From: Sordaria brevicollis
Taxonomy: Eukaryota; Ascomycota; Sordariomycetes; Sordariales; Sordariaceae
Assembly: GCA_033439795.1 (NCBI GenBank)
Contig: JAUTDP010000002.1
Span: 4,898,001-4,962,000 of the forward strand
DNA length: 64,000 nucleotides
Direction: 5' to 3'
The stretch's first letter is position 1; every line of letters begins with the position of its first letter. Made by a program: the position numbers and the translations under genes. The notes under the pieces were generated by a model. It was not told where the DNA came from. It saw only the letters and a list, made by a program, of their open reading frames with translations, and made no database searches. Of the stretch, positions 22,516-33,484 are shown piece by piece.

Positions 22516-23079
22516 TCACCCATGTGCCACACCACGCAGAAACTGTTCCTCTTCTTCATGCCCCCCCAGAACCGCACTAATTGTTGCTTGTCTCTGGTTC
22601 ATCATCTTCATGCCCCCCAGAACCGCACCAATTGCTGCTTGTCTCTGGCTCCTCGCCTCCAAAAGGGAGGGTACCAGACCACGCAGAAACTCTTCCTCAT
22701 CTTCCTGCCCCCCCAAAACTGCACAAACTGTTGCTTGTTTCTGGTTCATCGCCTCCAAAAGGGAGGAAACCGCACTGATTGTTGCTTGTCTCTGGTTCAT
22801 TATCTTCCTGGCCCCCCCAAAACCGCACTGTTGCTTATATCTGGCTCATCGCCTCCAAAAGGGAGGGTACCAGACCACGCAGAAACTGTTCCTCATCTTC
22901 ATGCCCCCCAGAACCGCACTAATTGTTGCTTGTCTCTGGCTCATCGCCTTCAAAAGGGACGGTACAAAACCGCACCAATTGCTGCTTGTCTCTGGTTCAT
23001 CGCCTCCAAAAGGGAGGACCCTCAGGGCTAGTTCGTGGTAGTAATAGACGATGTCGTCCATTGGGTCATCGAAACTCAT
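22516..23079 (-). repeat. Imperfect tandem repeat array, probably a repeat-protein gene or its remnant
   Basis: About 500 bp (22,530-23,030) is built from interspersed copies of three blocks: accgcactaattgttgcttg-type, cgcctccaaaagggaggg and acgcagaaactcttcctcat. On the minus strand they encode a repeated helical segment (MNQRQATISAVLGG, EEEQFLRGLVPSLLEA). Variation in the length of C/G runs between copies throws the reading frame, so no single frame covers the array. The minus-strand frame starting 23,079 (MSFDDPMDDIVYYYHELA) reads into the array for 77 codons. Either this gene is decayed or the repeats slip in length between strains. Plus-strand frames over the array are Cys/Leu-rich shadows. 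Confidence 0.6.
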
Positions 23080-23584
23080 CCTGCAAGGATCGCGGCCGCT
23101 TCCATGCAGCTTAGGGTTGGGGTGAGGTCATTCGTAAGCTAGTGCGTTGTGCTTCTTGGGCCCGGTACTTTCGAAGTCTCGGTGCTCCCACCAACCCCTT
23201 TGGTCCCTGGTGGTTTACTTCGTATTGGACATTGCTTGACCTGGGCAACGTCGGTGAAAATCTGGTAGCGTTTATCGTGGCCCGTTCCGTTGGAACGTGA
23301 ATTGGATACTGAGCGGCGGTTGTTTGGGGGAGGCCGGGGCCGCCGGGCTAACCGGCTGAGGGGTGTGAGCTGGATGGAAGGTTTGGAAACCCAAGTTGTA
23401 CCATGGGGTTACCTCAGAGCCCTCGAGCCTGCTAAAGTAAGACGTTAGCATGAAAGTTAAGGAACGCAATGATACATAGGAAGAATGCTTGCACTGCGTG
23501 AACCGTCTTCCCTTCAACGTACCTGGTTGTATTTTCGGCAATATTAAGCTTGTATAAGTTAATTGAAGGCTTGAGCACGCAACG

Positions 23585-23800
23585 ATGAACTTCAAGGTTC
23601 CCGATGCAATCAGCAGACGGCTTCCGAGCCGTGGTGATACCGATGGATTAGCCATAATCAGTCCAGCCGCCGATGATTTCCACCGGAAACGGGGGGTAGC
23701 TGGCGCCCACATGATCAGGAGGCCCAAAAGAGGTGTAGGACGATTCCGGAACCCGAAGAGCACGTTGGCTCCAAACCAAAACAGAAGCCGTAAAGTACGG
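23585..23800 (-). pseudogene. Decayed copy of the secreted-protein 3' exon at 32,439-32,615
   Basis: On the minus strand this segment aligns to the frame at 32,615-32,439: YPPFPVEIIGGWTDYG-stop-SIGITTARKP here against YPLFSVDIIGAWTDYDYSIGVTTARKP there. A Tyr codon is TAA in this copy. Many of the remaining differences are at third codon positions, so the copy evolved as coding sequence before it died. I see no clear N-terminal exons upstream. A short in-frame start (MLLEIPIDKIIRPVDTR) near 24,180 on the same strand could be a leftover of its first exon, but this is weak. Confidence 0.65.
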
Positions 23801-25011
23801 AACTACTGATAGGTGTAAGGTGGGAGGTGGTACCGCTGGTTGTGGGCCGGTGCAAGCTGCTGACCCGCCGGGCGGAGGAGGGTTGATGAGGCCGAAGTAG
23901 GCCGAAGCAGGTTGTCCGGAGGGCTTAAAGTATGTGTCGCCTGAACGGGCCGTGGCTTGTGCTAGGTGAAGAGTTACAAGTTAGTTGTTTTCCCTGCCTT
24001 TGGAAATTGGAAGCGGAGAGGAAAAAGATTGATGAAGAGGATTGACATACCTCGTTTCCTTTTCCAAGGTTATTTCTGATAGTCAGCGGGGGCTCGGAGC
24101 TCGGGCGGAAACTCGTCGCTTTGCAACCTGCCGAGTGTCGACGGGCCTGATGATCTTGTCAATCGGGATTTCCAGAAGCATGATCTTCACTCCTCAGGAT
24201 GGGTCATGTTGCTGGATAGAATGAATGGGTGTTGGCTCTGGGGCGGTTCATTCTGGTTATGACGGTGTGCCTTAAGTTGTGTGGTGGAATTTGTTAAGGG
24301 TTCGTCGTGGAGGAGACTGGAATGCGGTGCGGTGCAGTTACAAAGTCGATGTTGAAACGAAAGGGGGAAGACGGAAAGGCGAGTTTGAACTTTGAAGCGG
24401 GGGAACAAGCATTTTTAAATGGGAGGTTTGAGTGTGAACAGGTGGCCTCTTTCTGAGGGCTGTCCCGTCTGCATGCAAGGTCCGTGTCATCAAGTTGGGA
24501 AATCACGCCCTGGTCGCAGTTGCCGCAATGGTAATGCATCTTCAGGGTCCTGCTGCCAAGATGCAGTCCAGCCTCATCCAACCTCTTCTCTCAGCCTCAC
24601 ATATCATCGCGGCAGACCAGTACCGCTGTTGGAAGTCTCCTGTGTCATTGACCTCGGACTTCATCCCGCACATTCCTCCAGTCAATCGGTCGCTTGCGGC
24701 TTTGTTAGATTTTGAGGCTGTATACTATTGTCCATGCGGTCAACAATGTGCTCGAATCCTTCTCCATCCAAATGTGCCCGATTGCATGTGTGCAAACGAG
24801 CAGGGGAATCAATCCGAGGAATCCGACTTCACTTTGGATGTTGATCTTCCGACAAAGGGGGGCTGTGGTGAACGAATGGGTAGCTCGGGACTGCGATCCA
24901 AGAAGAATTGGAAAATATACAAGACATGTAGAGCAACTCCTATCTTCCTCTACATAACTCACTCTTACTCCAAACCCCTACCTTATATCCTTCCTCTCAC
25001 AATCTCCTCTC
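23801..25011. other. Intergenic region without supportable genes
   Basis: A 175-codon plus-strand frame at 24,495-25,022 runs into the 3' end of the next gene and has no motif. Frames on the other strand overlap it. I see no repeat or RNA gene here. Confidence 0.35.
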
Positions 25012-26968
25012 TTACCAATTAACCCACACAACTTCGGGCAAAACAGTCCTCATAATCTCCCAATGCCCTAGGGCACTTCCCTCCTGCCACTTCTCCAGCC
25101 TCTCCGTCTCATTCTTCCTCAGCACACCCAACTTTTCCGCCTCTACCAGACTTCCATTCACACCCCTGAGTAGGTCCTCCTCAGTGACTTCCCACTTGGG
25201 CAACAGAAACGCTTCTCTGCTAGGCGAGTTAAGAAGATCGCGCTCGGTGGGGTTGCGGAAGGTGATTCCAGCAGCGGACTTGGTGCAGAAGATGACCATG
25301 TTGGTGAAATCCCGGCCGTTGTGCTTCTCGGCTTGGGCTTCGTCGCGCGGATGTTCGCGGAAGATGCGGCATGATGAAGGGCCGAAGACGGAGCGGATGG
25401 TGTTGGTGATGAGGAGAGGGGGAGGGAGGGAGAAGTCGCCTGCGTAGTTCTGTTTCGTTTCGTTAGCTTATCATCATGATTGGTAGAGATGGGGGCAAGG
25501 AGAGGGAGACGTACGATAGCGACTACGCCGTTGGGCTTGAGAAGGGAGTTCAAGTTTTGGAGAAACTCGTAGGTGAACAGCGCGACAGGCTCAGCGCCGC
25601 CGGTGAACACGTCGTGGATGATGTAGTCAAATTGACCGGCACCTTCTGTCTCGTTGACGAGGCGGTCGGTGTAACTGACGGCGTCTTCAATCACGGCGGT
25701 GTGGTTGGAGGGAAGCTGGAAGTACTTGGAGGCGAACTTGTGAACGACCGGGTCGATTTCGACCACTGTGGTGTTGACGCCGTGGGCGACGAGGGCAGCA
25801 GGTGTGGTACCGATACCGAGACCGCTTCGAGATGTTAGTGACTACCATGAGATGACGAGATGGGAAGAACTCACATAACCAGGGCCTTGGCTTCGTTGTC
25901 AGGAACGGGGTTAGGCACCTCCACCAGTCTGACAGCCTCCAACATGGCAAAAACACCATAGATGGGCTCAGCAACCTGATTGCCCTTGAACCGTCCCGTA
26001 TCCTTGAACTTGACCCACTCGCCTCCAAGCAGACTGTGATCGCACCTCAACACTCTGAACCCGTCATTCAGGCTCTCCACGACCGAGACATATCCCGTGA
26101 TCGAATCCTGACGATCCAACACCTTCCACCCTTCCTTCTCCAATCCACTATTCAACCACGACAGCGCCATCGGAGACGCCAAATGCGGGTTCAAAAGCGT
26201 GGTGTGCAAAAGCGCAGGCAACCCAAACAACAGGAACTTTGACGGCGCAATAGTCGTATACGAAGCAGCCAAAAGACCCTCCAGCCCGATCCTGGTCATG
26301 TAAAAGTTCTCGCCGATATGCTTCCCGAGCAACCTGCCGCTCATCCGCTCCGTCAACTTGAAGAAGCCAAACGAGCCCAGGCCCGGCACGCCCTCAGCGA
26401 TGAACTTGGGCAGCGGCCCGAAGTCGGCGTACTCGAGGTTTGTGGCGACGCAGGCCGACGAGATGGTGATCAAGGGGAAAATCGTCAGGAACTCGGTGAT
26501 CAGGGGGCCGTAGGTGGCTCCCAGGTAGCCGCTCGCTCTGAATAACAGGTACTGGACGGGCGGGATGTAGATGGCGATCAGAGGCAGCAGCTCCTGGGGT
26601 TCGAGGGGCAGAGCGCGATCGAGCATGATGTTGGAGGCCCAGCCGGTGAAGCAGCCGGCCATGACCAGCTTGGAGTGCCATATCGATGCGGGAATGGAGC
26701 CGTAGACGGGTGAGAGGACGAGCTGGGAGACGTTGGAGGCGATGGCGATGAGGAGGAGCAGGATGCCCGAGTGGACGTAGATGGCGAGTTGGCCGGCCCA
26801 GTAACCCTTTTGGGTGCGGGCCTTTTTGGCGAGGTCCTTGAGCTCTTGCTCGTAGGCCTCTTTGGATTTGGTAAGAAGGTCAGGGGCCGATGTTGCTGTT
26901 GCCTTTGGGTCCTTGGGTGTGGCTGTAGCCTTGGGGGCCTTGCCCCTTTTCGTGGCCTTGGGGGCCAT
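25012..26968 (-). CDS. Membrane-anchored spermidine-synthase-like protein, 613 aa
   Basis: ATG at 26,968-26,966. Exon 1 to 25,875; intron of 50 nt (CACTAAC branch, CGAAG acceptor); exon 2 25,824-25,515; intron of 65 nt; exon 3 25,449-25,012. All phases agree. Residues 1-35 are Lys/Ala/Pro-rich. Residues ~60-270 contain several hydrophobic helices (ILLLLIAIASNVSQLVL; LLPLIAIYIPPVQYLLF). From ~355 a Rossmann methyltransferase-type core follows. The SAM-binding loop LVIGLGIGTTPAAL is created precisely by the first splice, then VVEIDPVV (acidic ribose-binding residue) and DYIIHDVF. This is the spermine/spermidine-synthase superfamily with an N-terminal membrane domain, found in many ascomycetes. 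Whether it transfers aminopropyl groups is not clear from sequence; a methyltransferase is possible. Confidence 0.85.
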
Positions 26969-27713
26969 CGTGAGATGACGATGAGGGAGGTGGGTCGGGT
27001 ATCAGATGTCAGTGAGTGATCATGAGAAAGATGAGAGAAGGGGGGGACAACATCAAGGTGTCATCAATGAGGTGAGGTTGTTCATGAACCACTCATCATG
27101 AGAAGTGGCAAACAAAAGATAAGGACATGAAAATTGATAAAAGTCTATGCCGAATGAAGCAGCCAGCTGCAATGTGTTCTCAACAATCCTGGCGTCGTCT
27201 TGGTGGTTGCATCGCGTTTCATGAGAAAACAGACGAAGGCCAAAAAGGGAAAGGAGCTCTCTGAATCGCAAAGAGGAGGGGTAGCTTTTGGAAGAGTGGA
27301 TCCCACTGGCCCTACGGGTTCTGATTTGAAATCTTTCATTGGACAAATGGCACAGTCAGCAAGCCATTGACCCACTTCTTTGGGCTAAAGCGGCCACTAA
27401 GGCGCAACACCCGGGGTAAGCTACAGCGAGCTGGAGAAAATGTTGGGCATAGCGTCATTGGAATTGACACGTGCAAGTTGAAATGCCTGAATGCCCATGG
27501 AAACTTCCATTCCAGCGTGCCATCCATCCGATGCTTTCCACGAGTGCCCGGGAGGGGTCCCGGTTTCCTCAACATTTTTTAAGGCCACGATATTCCGTCA
27601 CTCCTCCAACTTTTCTCTCCCTCTCGAAATCTTGACAGCCTTACCACCATCAAACCAGACGCACCTGTTTCGACCACAGTGACCACCAACCTCCAGATCA
27701 TCACATCGCCAAC
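26969..27713. other. Divergent promoter region
   Basis: It separates two diverging housekeeping-type genes and should contain both promoters. 27,590-27,713 is CT/CA-rich, typical of a fungal leader. No gene-like frame is convincing. Confidence 0.5.
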
Positions 27714-28573
27714 ATGCCTCTCGTCGCCCAAGGTGTCGCCGACCTGTTCAACTTTGTTGACTACAGCAAGCAGAGCCTCGCCAGTACGCGACCCCACATC
27801 CACCCAGCATTCACATGTCAGAATTCTGTTTGTTCGCGATCCCATCTAGCTAACCTCATCCTTCTGCGCCAGTCTCTGCTGCTGCCATTGCCTTCAACCC
27901 TACCTTCTGGAAGTGAGTATCCCATGTCCTCGACCTGATCGCAACCTCAGCTAACCCTTCTCTAGCATCGTTGCCCGCAGAGGTTCGTCCGCGCATACCC
28001 CAACCGCCCGCCCAACGCCCTCCTTCACGAGACCATCCGTCTAACACGTCTACAGAATACCGCACCAAGTTCCTTACCCGCGCCTTCGGCGGCAACGCCC
28101 AGGTAGCCTGCTACTTCCTCGCCGCCACCATCTTCTCCCTCGGTCTCCTCCGCGACTTCCTCTACGAGCGCGCCCTGCGTGACCAACCCTCCCACCCTCT
28201 CCTCGAGGGCACCAACATCAACTATGCCGCCTACGCCCTCCTCGCCGTCGGCAACATCTTTGTCGTCACCTCCACCCTGCGCCTGGGCATCACTGGCACC
28301 TTCCTCGGTGACTACTTCGGCATCCTGATGGATGGCATCGTGACCGGTTTCCCCTTCAACGTCACCAGCGCTCCCATGTACTACGGCTCGACCATGAGCT
28401 TCCTCGGCACCGCTCTTCTTTACGGCAAGCCCGCCGGTCTTCTCTTGACTGCTTGGGTTCTCTTCGTCTACATTGTCGCTATCCAGTTCGAGAACCCCTT
28501 CACTGCCGAGATCTACGCCAAGCGCGACCGCGAGAGGGCCAAGGCTGCCGGTACTGGCAAGAAGGAGCTCTAA
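27714..28573 (+). CDS. OPI3: Phosphatidylethanolamine/phospholipid N-methyltransferase (OPI3 type), 214 aa
   Basis: The enzyme carries out the last methylations from phosphatidylethanolamine to phosphatidylcholine in the ER membrane. Exons: 27,714-27,783, 27,873-27,912, 27,966-27,982 and 28,056-28,573, total 645 nt. Exon 3 is only 17 nt. The splices give FNPTFWNIVARREYRTKFLT, a typical N-terminal segment of this family. The C-terminal half carries the family signature GDYFGILMDGIVTGFPFN, then PMYYGSTMSFLGTALLYGKP and QFENPFTAEIYAKR, plus about four hydrophobic helices. Length (~206 in yeast Opi3) fits. In Neurospora the corresponding choline-requiring locus would be one of the chol genes; I cannot tell which from sequence. 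Confidence 0.93.
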
Positions 28574-30249
28574 ATCTGAGCGACAAACACAATACAAACA
28601 AAACTTGCAAACGAAGGGTGGTCCCTGAGCTGTTGACTCAGTCTTGGGGATCGCCTGTGCCCAGCCGAAAGGTTGGGCAAGTGGGCAATGACGTAAGTGC
28701 CAGTCTTGTGCTACCTTCGCCAAATAAATAGATGCTGATTTAAATTATGCCACCAGGAAAATTCTACATCGCCGGGCTTCTGCGCACGCATAGAGTCCAA
28801 GTCTGATGGTGATAGTCAGATTGGGACCTACTGCCAAGCAAAAGGCCTCCGCTCTCAACGAACGGCAATATGGTGATTGTTAAACCTGGTGCGTGAAAGA
28901 AAGCACCGGACGAACAATGTTTAAACCTGCCAGGAATATCAAAGAGAAAAAGGGTGATGATGACGATGATGACATTGATGGAAATGTGCAAGAAACAGGT
29001 GCGTCCGGTGCGTTGGCCATCAACTGGTTCCAATGGAGACCAAAATTGGTGTTTGGACAGATTACATTTGCGAATACATACATATTACAAGTCTTTTTGC
29101 ATAGAACACGAGAACACGAATGATACTGGCTGTACTCGATACGAGTTAGGAATCTCCCCTCAACCTTTTTTCTTTCTGATCGTGGTAGCAATGTCTAACA
29201 GGCGTTGACTGGTTAACGAAACCTGCCATGACATGCCCTACACTACATTGACACATCGTCTCTTCCGACCGTGATCGACATTGTTCTTCACGTCCGCTTC
29301 ATCCATGGTCAACTAAAACCACCGCATCCAGAAGACGGTCCATCCCCAAGGTCACCGCCCCCCCTCCACACCGCTCTCCGCTATATCGCTTGTCTTTACC
29401 TTTTGCTTTGTTTCTATCACCACTTGAGAGCACTTATCTTCGCGTAACAAGCAAAACTGCGAAGATTCGCCGGGGTTCTCGGTGGTGGTATGCTAAGCAA
29501 CGTCCTCCTCAAAACTCACGAATGTGAGAGCCTCATTCTCTTTGCGCAGAGCGCGTATCTCGGGAGGTAGTGCTGGCATTGATGCCAAAGGCGCTGACAT
29601 TCCTCATCAAACAGCTCGATGCTCTTGCCGGGCTGGGGGGTAGACTTCAGTGTGCCAGTAGGGGCATCATCATCCTTGTCAATGTACTACCGTATAATCT
29701 CGGGCCATCCGGTTTCCAGGTCAGACCGATACAGTTGGCAAACTAGCAGAAGAAAACTGGCTTAGTTGGCATAATTGTATGTGGTTACTGACCGCACAGG
29801 GACATACCTTAGCAATAGCTAGTATTAAAGATCAGCTCTTTTAATACGGCTCCGGTTAAGAACTTTGTGCTACCGCCGTTTTGACCAGCATTTGCATGAC
29901 AGAAAGCGGCGTTTTGCTTGCGCAGCGGGCAGAAACTGGCACCCTATTCCAACTGGGCGCCAGCTGTGTCGGTCTGACCTGGAAACCGGATGGCCCGAGA
30001 TTATACGGTATAGCCAGCACGAGCTCGAGCTTTGCGCTTTTTAAGGAGTGAGGAACGGTCTTGGTTGTGAACCAACACATCCTGGAGAAAACAGCGGGCC
30101 ACGAACCTAAGCATGGTGACCGACGGGATTTGGTGGTCATGTCATGAGCTTCCACAGCGGGCGACTAGACTGAACAGAACCAAAAGCGGGCTGGAAGTCA
30201 TCAAAGCCACGTCTGGCCATATTTATCCGTGAGTCGCGGTTAGTTTCAG
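28574..30249. other. Intergenic region containing a 51-bp inverted repeat
   Basis: 28,574-28,760 is 3' UTR of the phospholipid methyltransferase gene. From there to 30,249 no intact gene is visible. The notable structure is the inverted repeat at 29,689-30,009. The right arm lies in a minus-strand frame (30,155-29,856) that looks partly protein-like. Confidence 0.4.
29689..30009. repeat. 51-bp inverted repeat (arms 29,689-29,739 and 29,959-30,009)
   Basis: The left arm starts accgtataatctcgggccat and the right arm is its reverse complement with two mismatches, both transitions; about 219 bp lie between. Both arms, read outward-to-inward, encode the same peptide core (PYNLGPSGFQVRPTQLA). They are therefore an inverted duplication of a piece of coding sequence and not transposon ends. 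The transitions fit RIP. Confidence 0.85.
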
Positions 30250-30840
30250 TAGTTTCGTCCTCCAAGTGAGCCCAACTTCCGATGGGAGACTTCACATCCC
30301 TTGAAAGAGCCGCTGGCGGCTCGGACGAAGACTTCGCCACGAGGGCAAGGAGGCCTTGTCGACCTGAAGGTTGCTGAACAGGATCGCGTCCTTCGGATTG
30401 AAGTTGTAACGCAGCTCGATCTTTGCGTTCTCGACGGTGACGCGAAGTGTGCCAAAAAAAAAAGGTTGAACATCTGGTGCTCGTTTTCGAAACCCCAGGG
30501 TTCGTCGGAGATCAGGCGGTCCATCAAGGCGTTGAGGAATGCGGTACGCTGGGCTGAGTCGACGAAGTTGAAGTCGTAAAGTATGGTCTTGTGCACGAAA
30601 ATCCACAGATCATTCAACCACACATGGATGGGCTGCATACTCAAGACAATAAATACCCTCGGAGATCTGGGTGAAAGCAAAGCCTCCTTGGAGGGAGGCA
30701 TGCTCGATCTCCTCAGCCACTTTTTCGCCCACCTCACCGGCTCACCCTTGATAAAGAACACATAGCAACCATCTGGCCCCTTCTGATATGCCAGGCGCTG
30801 GCCGCGCGTATCCCATTCTTTGGCAATTTTCTTCAAAGCT
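30250..30840 (-). pseudogene. Gene remnant with shifting frames
   Basis: Protein-like stretches follow each other on the minus strand in different frames: KKIAKEWDTRGQRLAYQKG, then EEIEHASLQGGFAFTQISEG, then FVDSAQRTAFLNALMDRLIS, then GTLRVTVENAKIELRYNFNP. The last switch happens at a run of ten T. No splice sites connect them. This pattern indicates a decayed gene, though introns missed by eye are possible. Family not recognised. Confidence 0.4.
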
Positions 30841-31035
30841 GAGGGAATTTGAAGAGGTGCGGTGGTGTAGGCTGGAGGGGAACCAACTTACCAAGCTCCG
30901 CTTTTCCCGAAGGGCCGAAGTTCCTTCACGGCCAGTTTGAGTGGGTGATAAGAACTGACTACCCCGGATCTTTGGGGCGGGCTGATGGTACCTTGGGTAA
31001 CGTCTTCGGTAATGATATAGGTTGGTTATAGAGGT

Positions 31036-31572
31036 TTGTCGAGATCTCACAGTGATCATACACTGCCGGAGGGAATGCCTGGAGGATCGGATAGACCACA
31101 CTCGATTGAAATAGCTTCAGCCGTTTTTTCCTTGGACAAAAACTTATTTACCGCCGACAAAAACTTGTTTCAGTCGATAGTTGTTGAACCTCGCCAGACT
31201 CCGTTCAGCGTTACCGGTGTTATCTTCGCGACGGCAGGACTCCCCCCACATAGAACTCGCGGCACGGTCAACACCTCGTTCTTCCATATCGTCCTGACCC
31301 TTCAGCCTTCAGGCCATCTGGCCCAGTTACGCGCGGAAGCGCATGCGAGATGCCATACCGCATCCCTAGCCCGAAATTATAAGCAAGAAGGTCTGCTCTT
31401 GGGGACACTATTTGGCCAATATTTCAATTATGCTGCGGGGATCATCAAAACTGCGCATATCGTGCTTTATCTTCTAGATGACCCGCCGACCGTGCCGCTT
31501 GTTCGCCAGATCAACAACCTTTCCCATCAGATGGAGAGCGAGCGACCGATCAATCTGAATGACTTCGTATAG
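31036..31572 (+). CDS. Uncertain ORF, 178 aa
   Basis: Open frame from ATG 31,036 to 31,572 (MSRSHSDHTL). It contains a short internal duplication (SLDKNLFTADKNLF) and a hydrophobic stretch (YFNYAAGIIKTAHIVLYLL). No domain, intron or conserved motif is apparent, and the surroundings are decayed. I list it because it is the only frame over 130 codons in this stretch. Confidence 0.25.
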   Translation: MSRSHSDHTLPEGMPGGSDRPHSIEIASAVFSLDKNLFTADKNLFQSIVVEPRQTPFSVTGVIFATAGLPPHRTRGTVNTSFFHIVLTLQPSGHLAQLRAEAHARCHTASLARNYKQEGLLLGTLFGQYFNYAAGIIKTAHIVLYLLDDPPTVPLVRQINNLSHQMESERPINLNDFV

Positions 31573-32438
31573 ACCATACGATGATAGACTCAACGGGCGC
31601 GATGGTTGCGCGCAGGATATTATTACAGGTCCTGAGTGTACGGGCTCGATTCCCGTGTTGGTGTCATCATTGTCGTCTGGCACATATGGTCCGGGGGGCT
31701 GGGAGGGGGTTTCGCATAGGCAGTATGGAAATGTTTATAATTTGTGGTAGTTCTGGGGTCGGTATCGTCACGCTGTGTTTGAGGTTGTTGCAGCCACGCC
31801 CTAACAATATCACCCACGTATATTTTTCGTCGGCACAACGCGTTGTTTTTCTTTTTGTTTTTCCTTCTTTTCGGGCGGATATCCGGCATGGTTGCGAGTA
31901 CTTCGGGCGGGTCTTCCACATGGTCAATGGCTACGATAAAACATCGCTCGGTTTCAATAATCACCTTCAAACCCAAGGTGACGAGAACCATTTGGCGGCC
32001 AAAGAGAGCCGTGAGCCTAGGATGAGACTTTACATAGGAGACGGGTTATGTTTAAGGCATGATGAACGTAACGGCGTCGTGTGCTCATTATTAACAGGTC
32101 CTCTCTTGGACGAGGCCGGGAAGGAGAGTCCGAATACATTTCAGAAGTTGGAACTCAATGGCCTGCCGTTATGGTAAATGATCGATACTACACAAACGAT
32201 TTGTATTTGGAATGAATGAGTACGAGGAAAAGAGCACTTTCATTTACATTGCGTCCAAAGGTTTTCCTTGATATACCTCGTCGTGTTCCAAGAAACAATA
32301 GAGGAATAGCTCCAGCCCTCAAACCTCAAACACAAGCGTATTTGCAACTGACAAAAGCTCATTTCAGCCGAATAGACGGGGTAGCCGGCGGCGACATCAT
32401 GATCATCATCAGATGCACCTCAAAGTTTCCAAATGCAA

Positions 32439-32615
32439 TCAGCAGGCGCCAGGCGGCTTCCGAGCCGTCGTGACGCCAATGGAATAGTCATAATCAGTCC
32501 AGGCTCCGATGATATCGACTGAAAATAGAGGGTAGCTGACGAGTTCATCATGTTGTGCAGTGAAGTCGTAAGACGCCTCCAACCCCAAGGAGCACGTCGG
32601 TACTAAGCCGACTCC
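32439..32615 (-). CDS. Probable 3' exon of the secreted-protein gene
   Basis: Frame of 58 codons from a good acceptor (TTTCTGTTACAG just above 32,615) to TGA at 32,439. It is preceded by a 74-nt intron with donor GTAAGT (32,689-32,684). It encodes GVGLVPTCSLGL...SVDIIGAWTDYDYSIGVTTARKP and ends GAC. The decayed copy at 23,585-23,800 differs from it largely at synonymous positions, so it was translated. How it joins the upstream exons is unresolved: the frame from 32,970 meets TAG at 32,707-32,705, which could also act as an acceptor (CTCTAG) for a 15-nt micro-exon. Confidence 0.5.
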   Translation of the reverse strand, partial: GVGLVPTCSLGLEASYDFTAQHDELVSYPLFSVDIIGAWTDYDYSIGVTTARKPPGAC

Positions 32616-32704
32616 CTGTAACAGAAAGAATTGGTCAAATGCAAATGGCCAAAAAAGAACGCACAAAAAGGGAAATGAACACAACTTACCGCGACTTTCG
32701 CAGT

Positions 32705-33484
32705 CTAGAGCTGGTGGGACACGTTGTGCTGGATATGGATGGGGCCGAAAGCCATCGACATGCCCTTTTGGGCTTGCATTACAGATCGATGTACTGATGG
32801 GTTGATCGAGTACATGCTGTCTCCGAAGTTGGTCGCGATGGCAAGTGTCATCCATGAAATGAACGTGCCTTCCTCCATCCGTATCCTACCTCGACGAACG
32901 AGAGGTAGATGTGCCCTGCTCCCGCTCACCACCTTTCGACAGAACTCCACCGTCTCGGGAAACACCACATCTGTTTTCCAAGTCAATTTCGTCAGTCAAC
33001 CCAGCCATGGCATGAACGTTCGTCACAAGGCATCCATCACGCAGTACTAACACGTTCAACAAAGGAAAGACCTACCAAAGCTGTGGCCCCACCCGCACTC
33101 TCTGTCAAGCATGAGATGGCCAGTCAGAATTGCCACATCAATAATCGCCGACCCTTCCCCATCACCGCCCCTACAGAGGCACTCATAGTCCACCTCGTTA
33201 TCTCCCTCTGGACTGATGAAGGCGCAGTGGGACCACTGTCGCTTGTCGTCGTTGTGGTCGATTCCGGTCATTGCCCTTGCGGTATGGGGCAGGGATAGTT
33301 GGGTGCATCGGGAGAGGTGGTAATCGTTTAGGTCGAATACTCGAGATCCGCGGACTTTTTCGGTGGGTTTGGAGGGGTGGGCGGTGATGGTGCGGGTGAT
33401 GATGGGGCGGATGGCGGAGGAGGTGACGACGGGGGCGAGGATGGTGCCAATGGCAATGGCAAAGGTGGTGGGAAGGAGCTTCAT
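32705..33484 (-). CDS. Secreted cysteine-containing protein, about 224 aa
   Basis: ATG at 33,484-33,482; exon 1 to 33,076 before GTAGGT; intron 33,075-32,971 ends AAAACAG; exon 2 from 32,970. Residues 1-22 form a signal peptide (MKLLPTTFAIAIGTILAPVV, then SS). The mature part has six cysteines, including ECLC and CGWGH, and a short PxTEK-type Pro/Thr linker. The plain frame ends at 32,705, but the conserved exon at 32,439-32,615 suggests that the true C-terminus is further downstream, so the last 60 residues are uncertain. Likely extracellular or cell-wall located; no family match recognised. Confidence 0.6.

Noticed and set aside
22472..23041. Plus-strand Cys/Leu-rich frames over the repeat array
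   Set aside because: Antisense of the repeat units, which make sense as helices only on the minus strand.
24495..25022. 175-codon plus-strand frame
   Set aside because: No motif; runs into the 3' end of the opposite-strand spermidine-synthase-like gene.
31581..31670. tRNA-like arms: a T-arm (acggg-ctcgatt-cccgt), 5-nt variable loop and an anticodon-like stem
   Set aside because: No 5' strand pairs with the 3' acceptor and the D-arm does not fit; not a working tRNA by eye.
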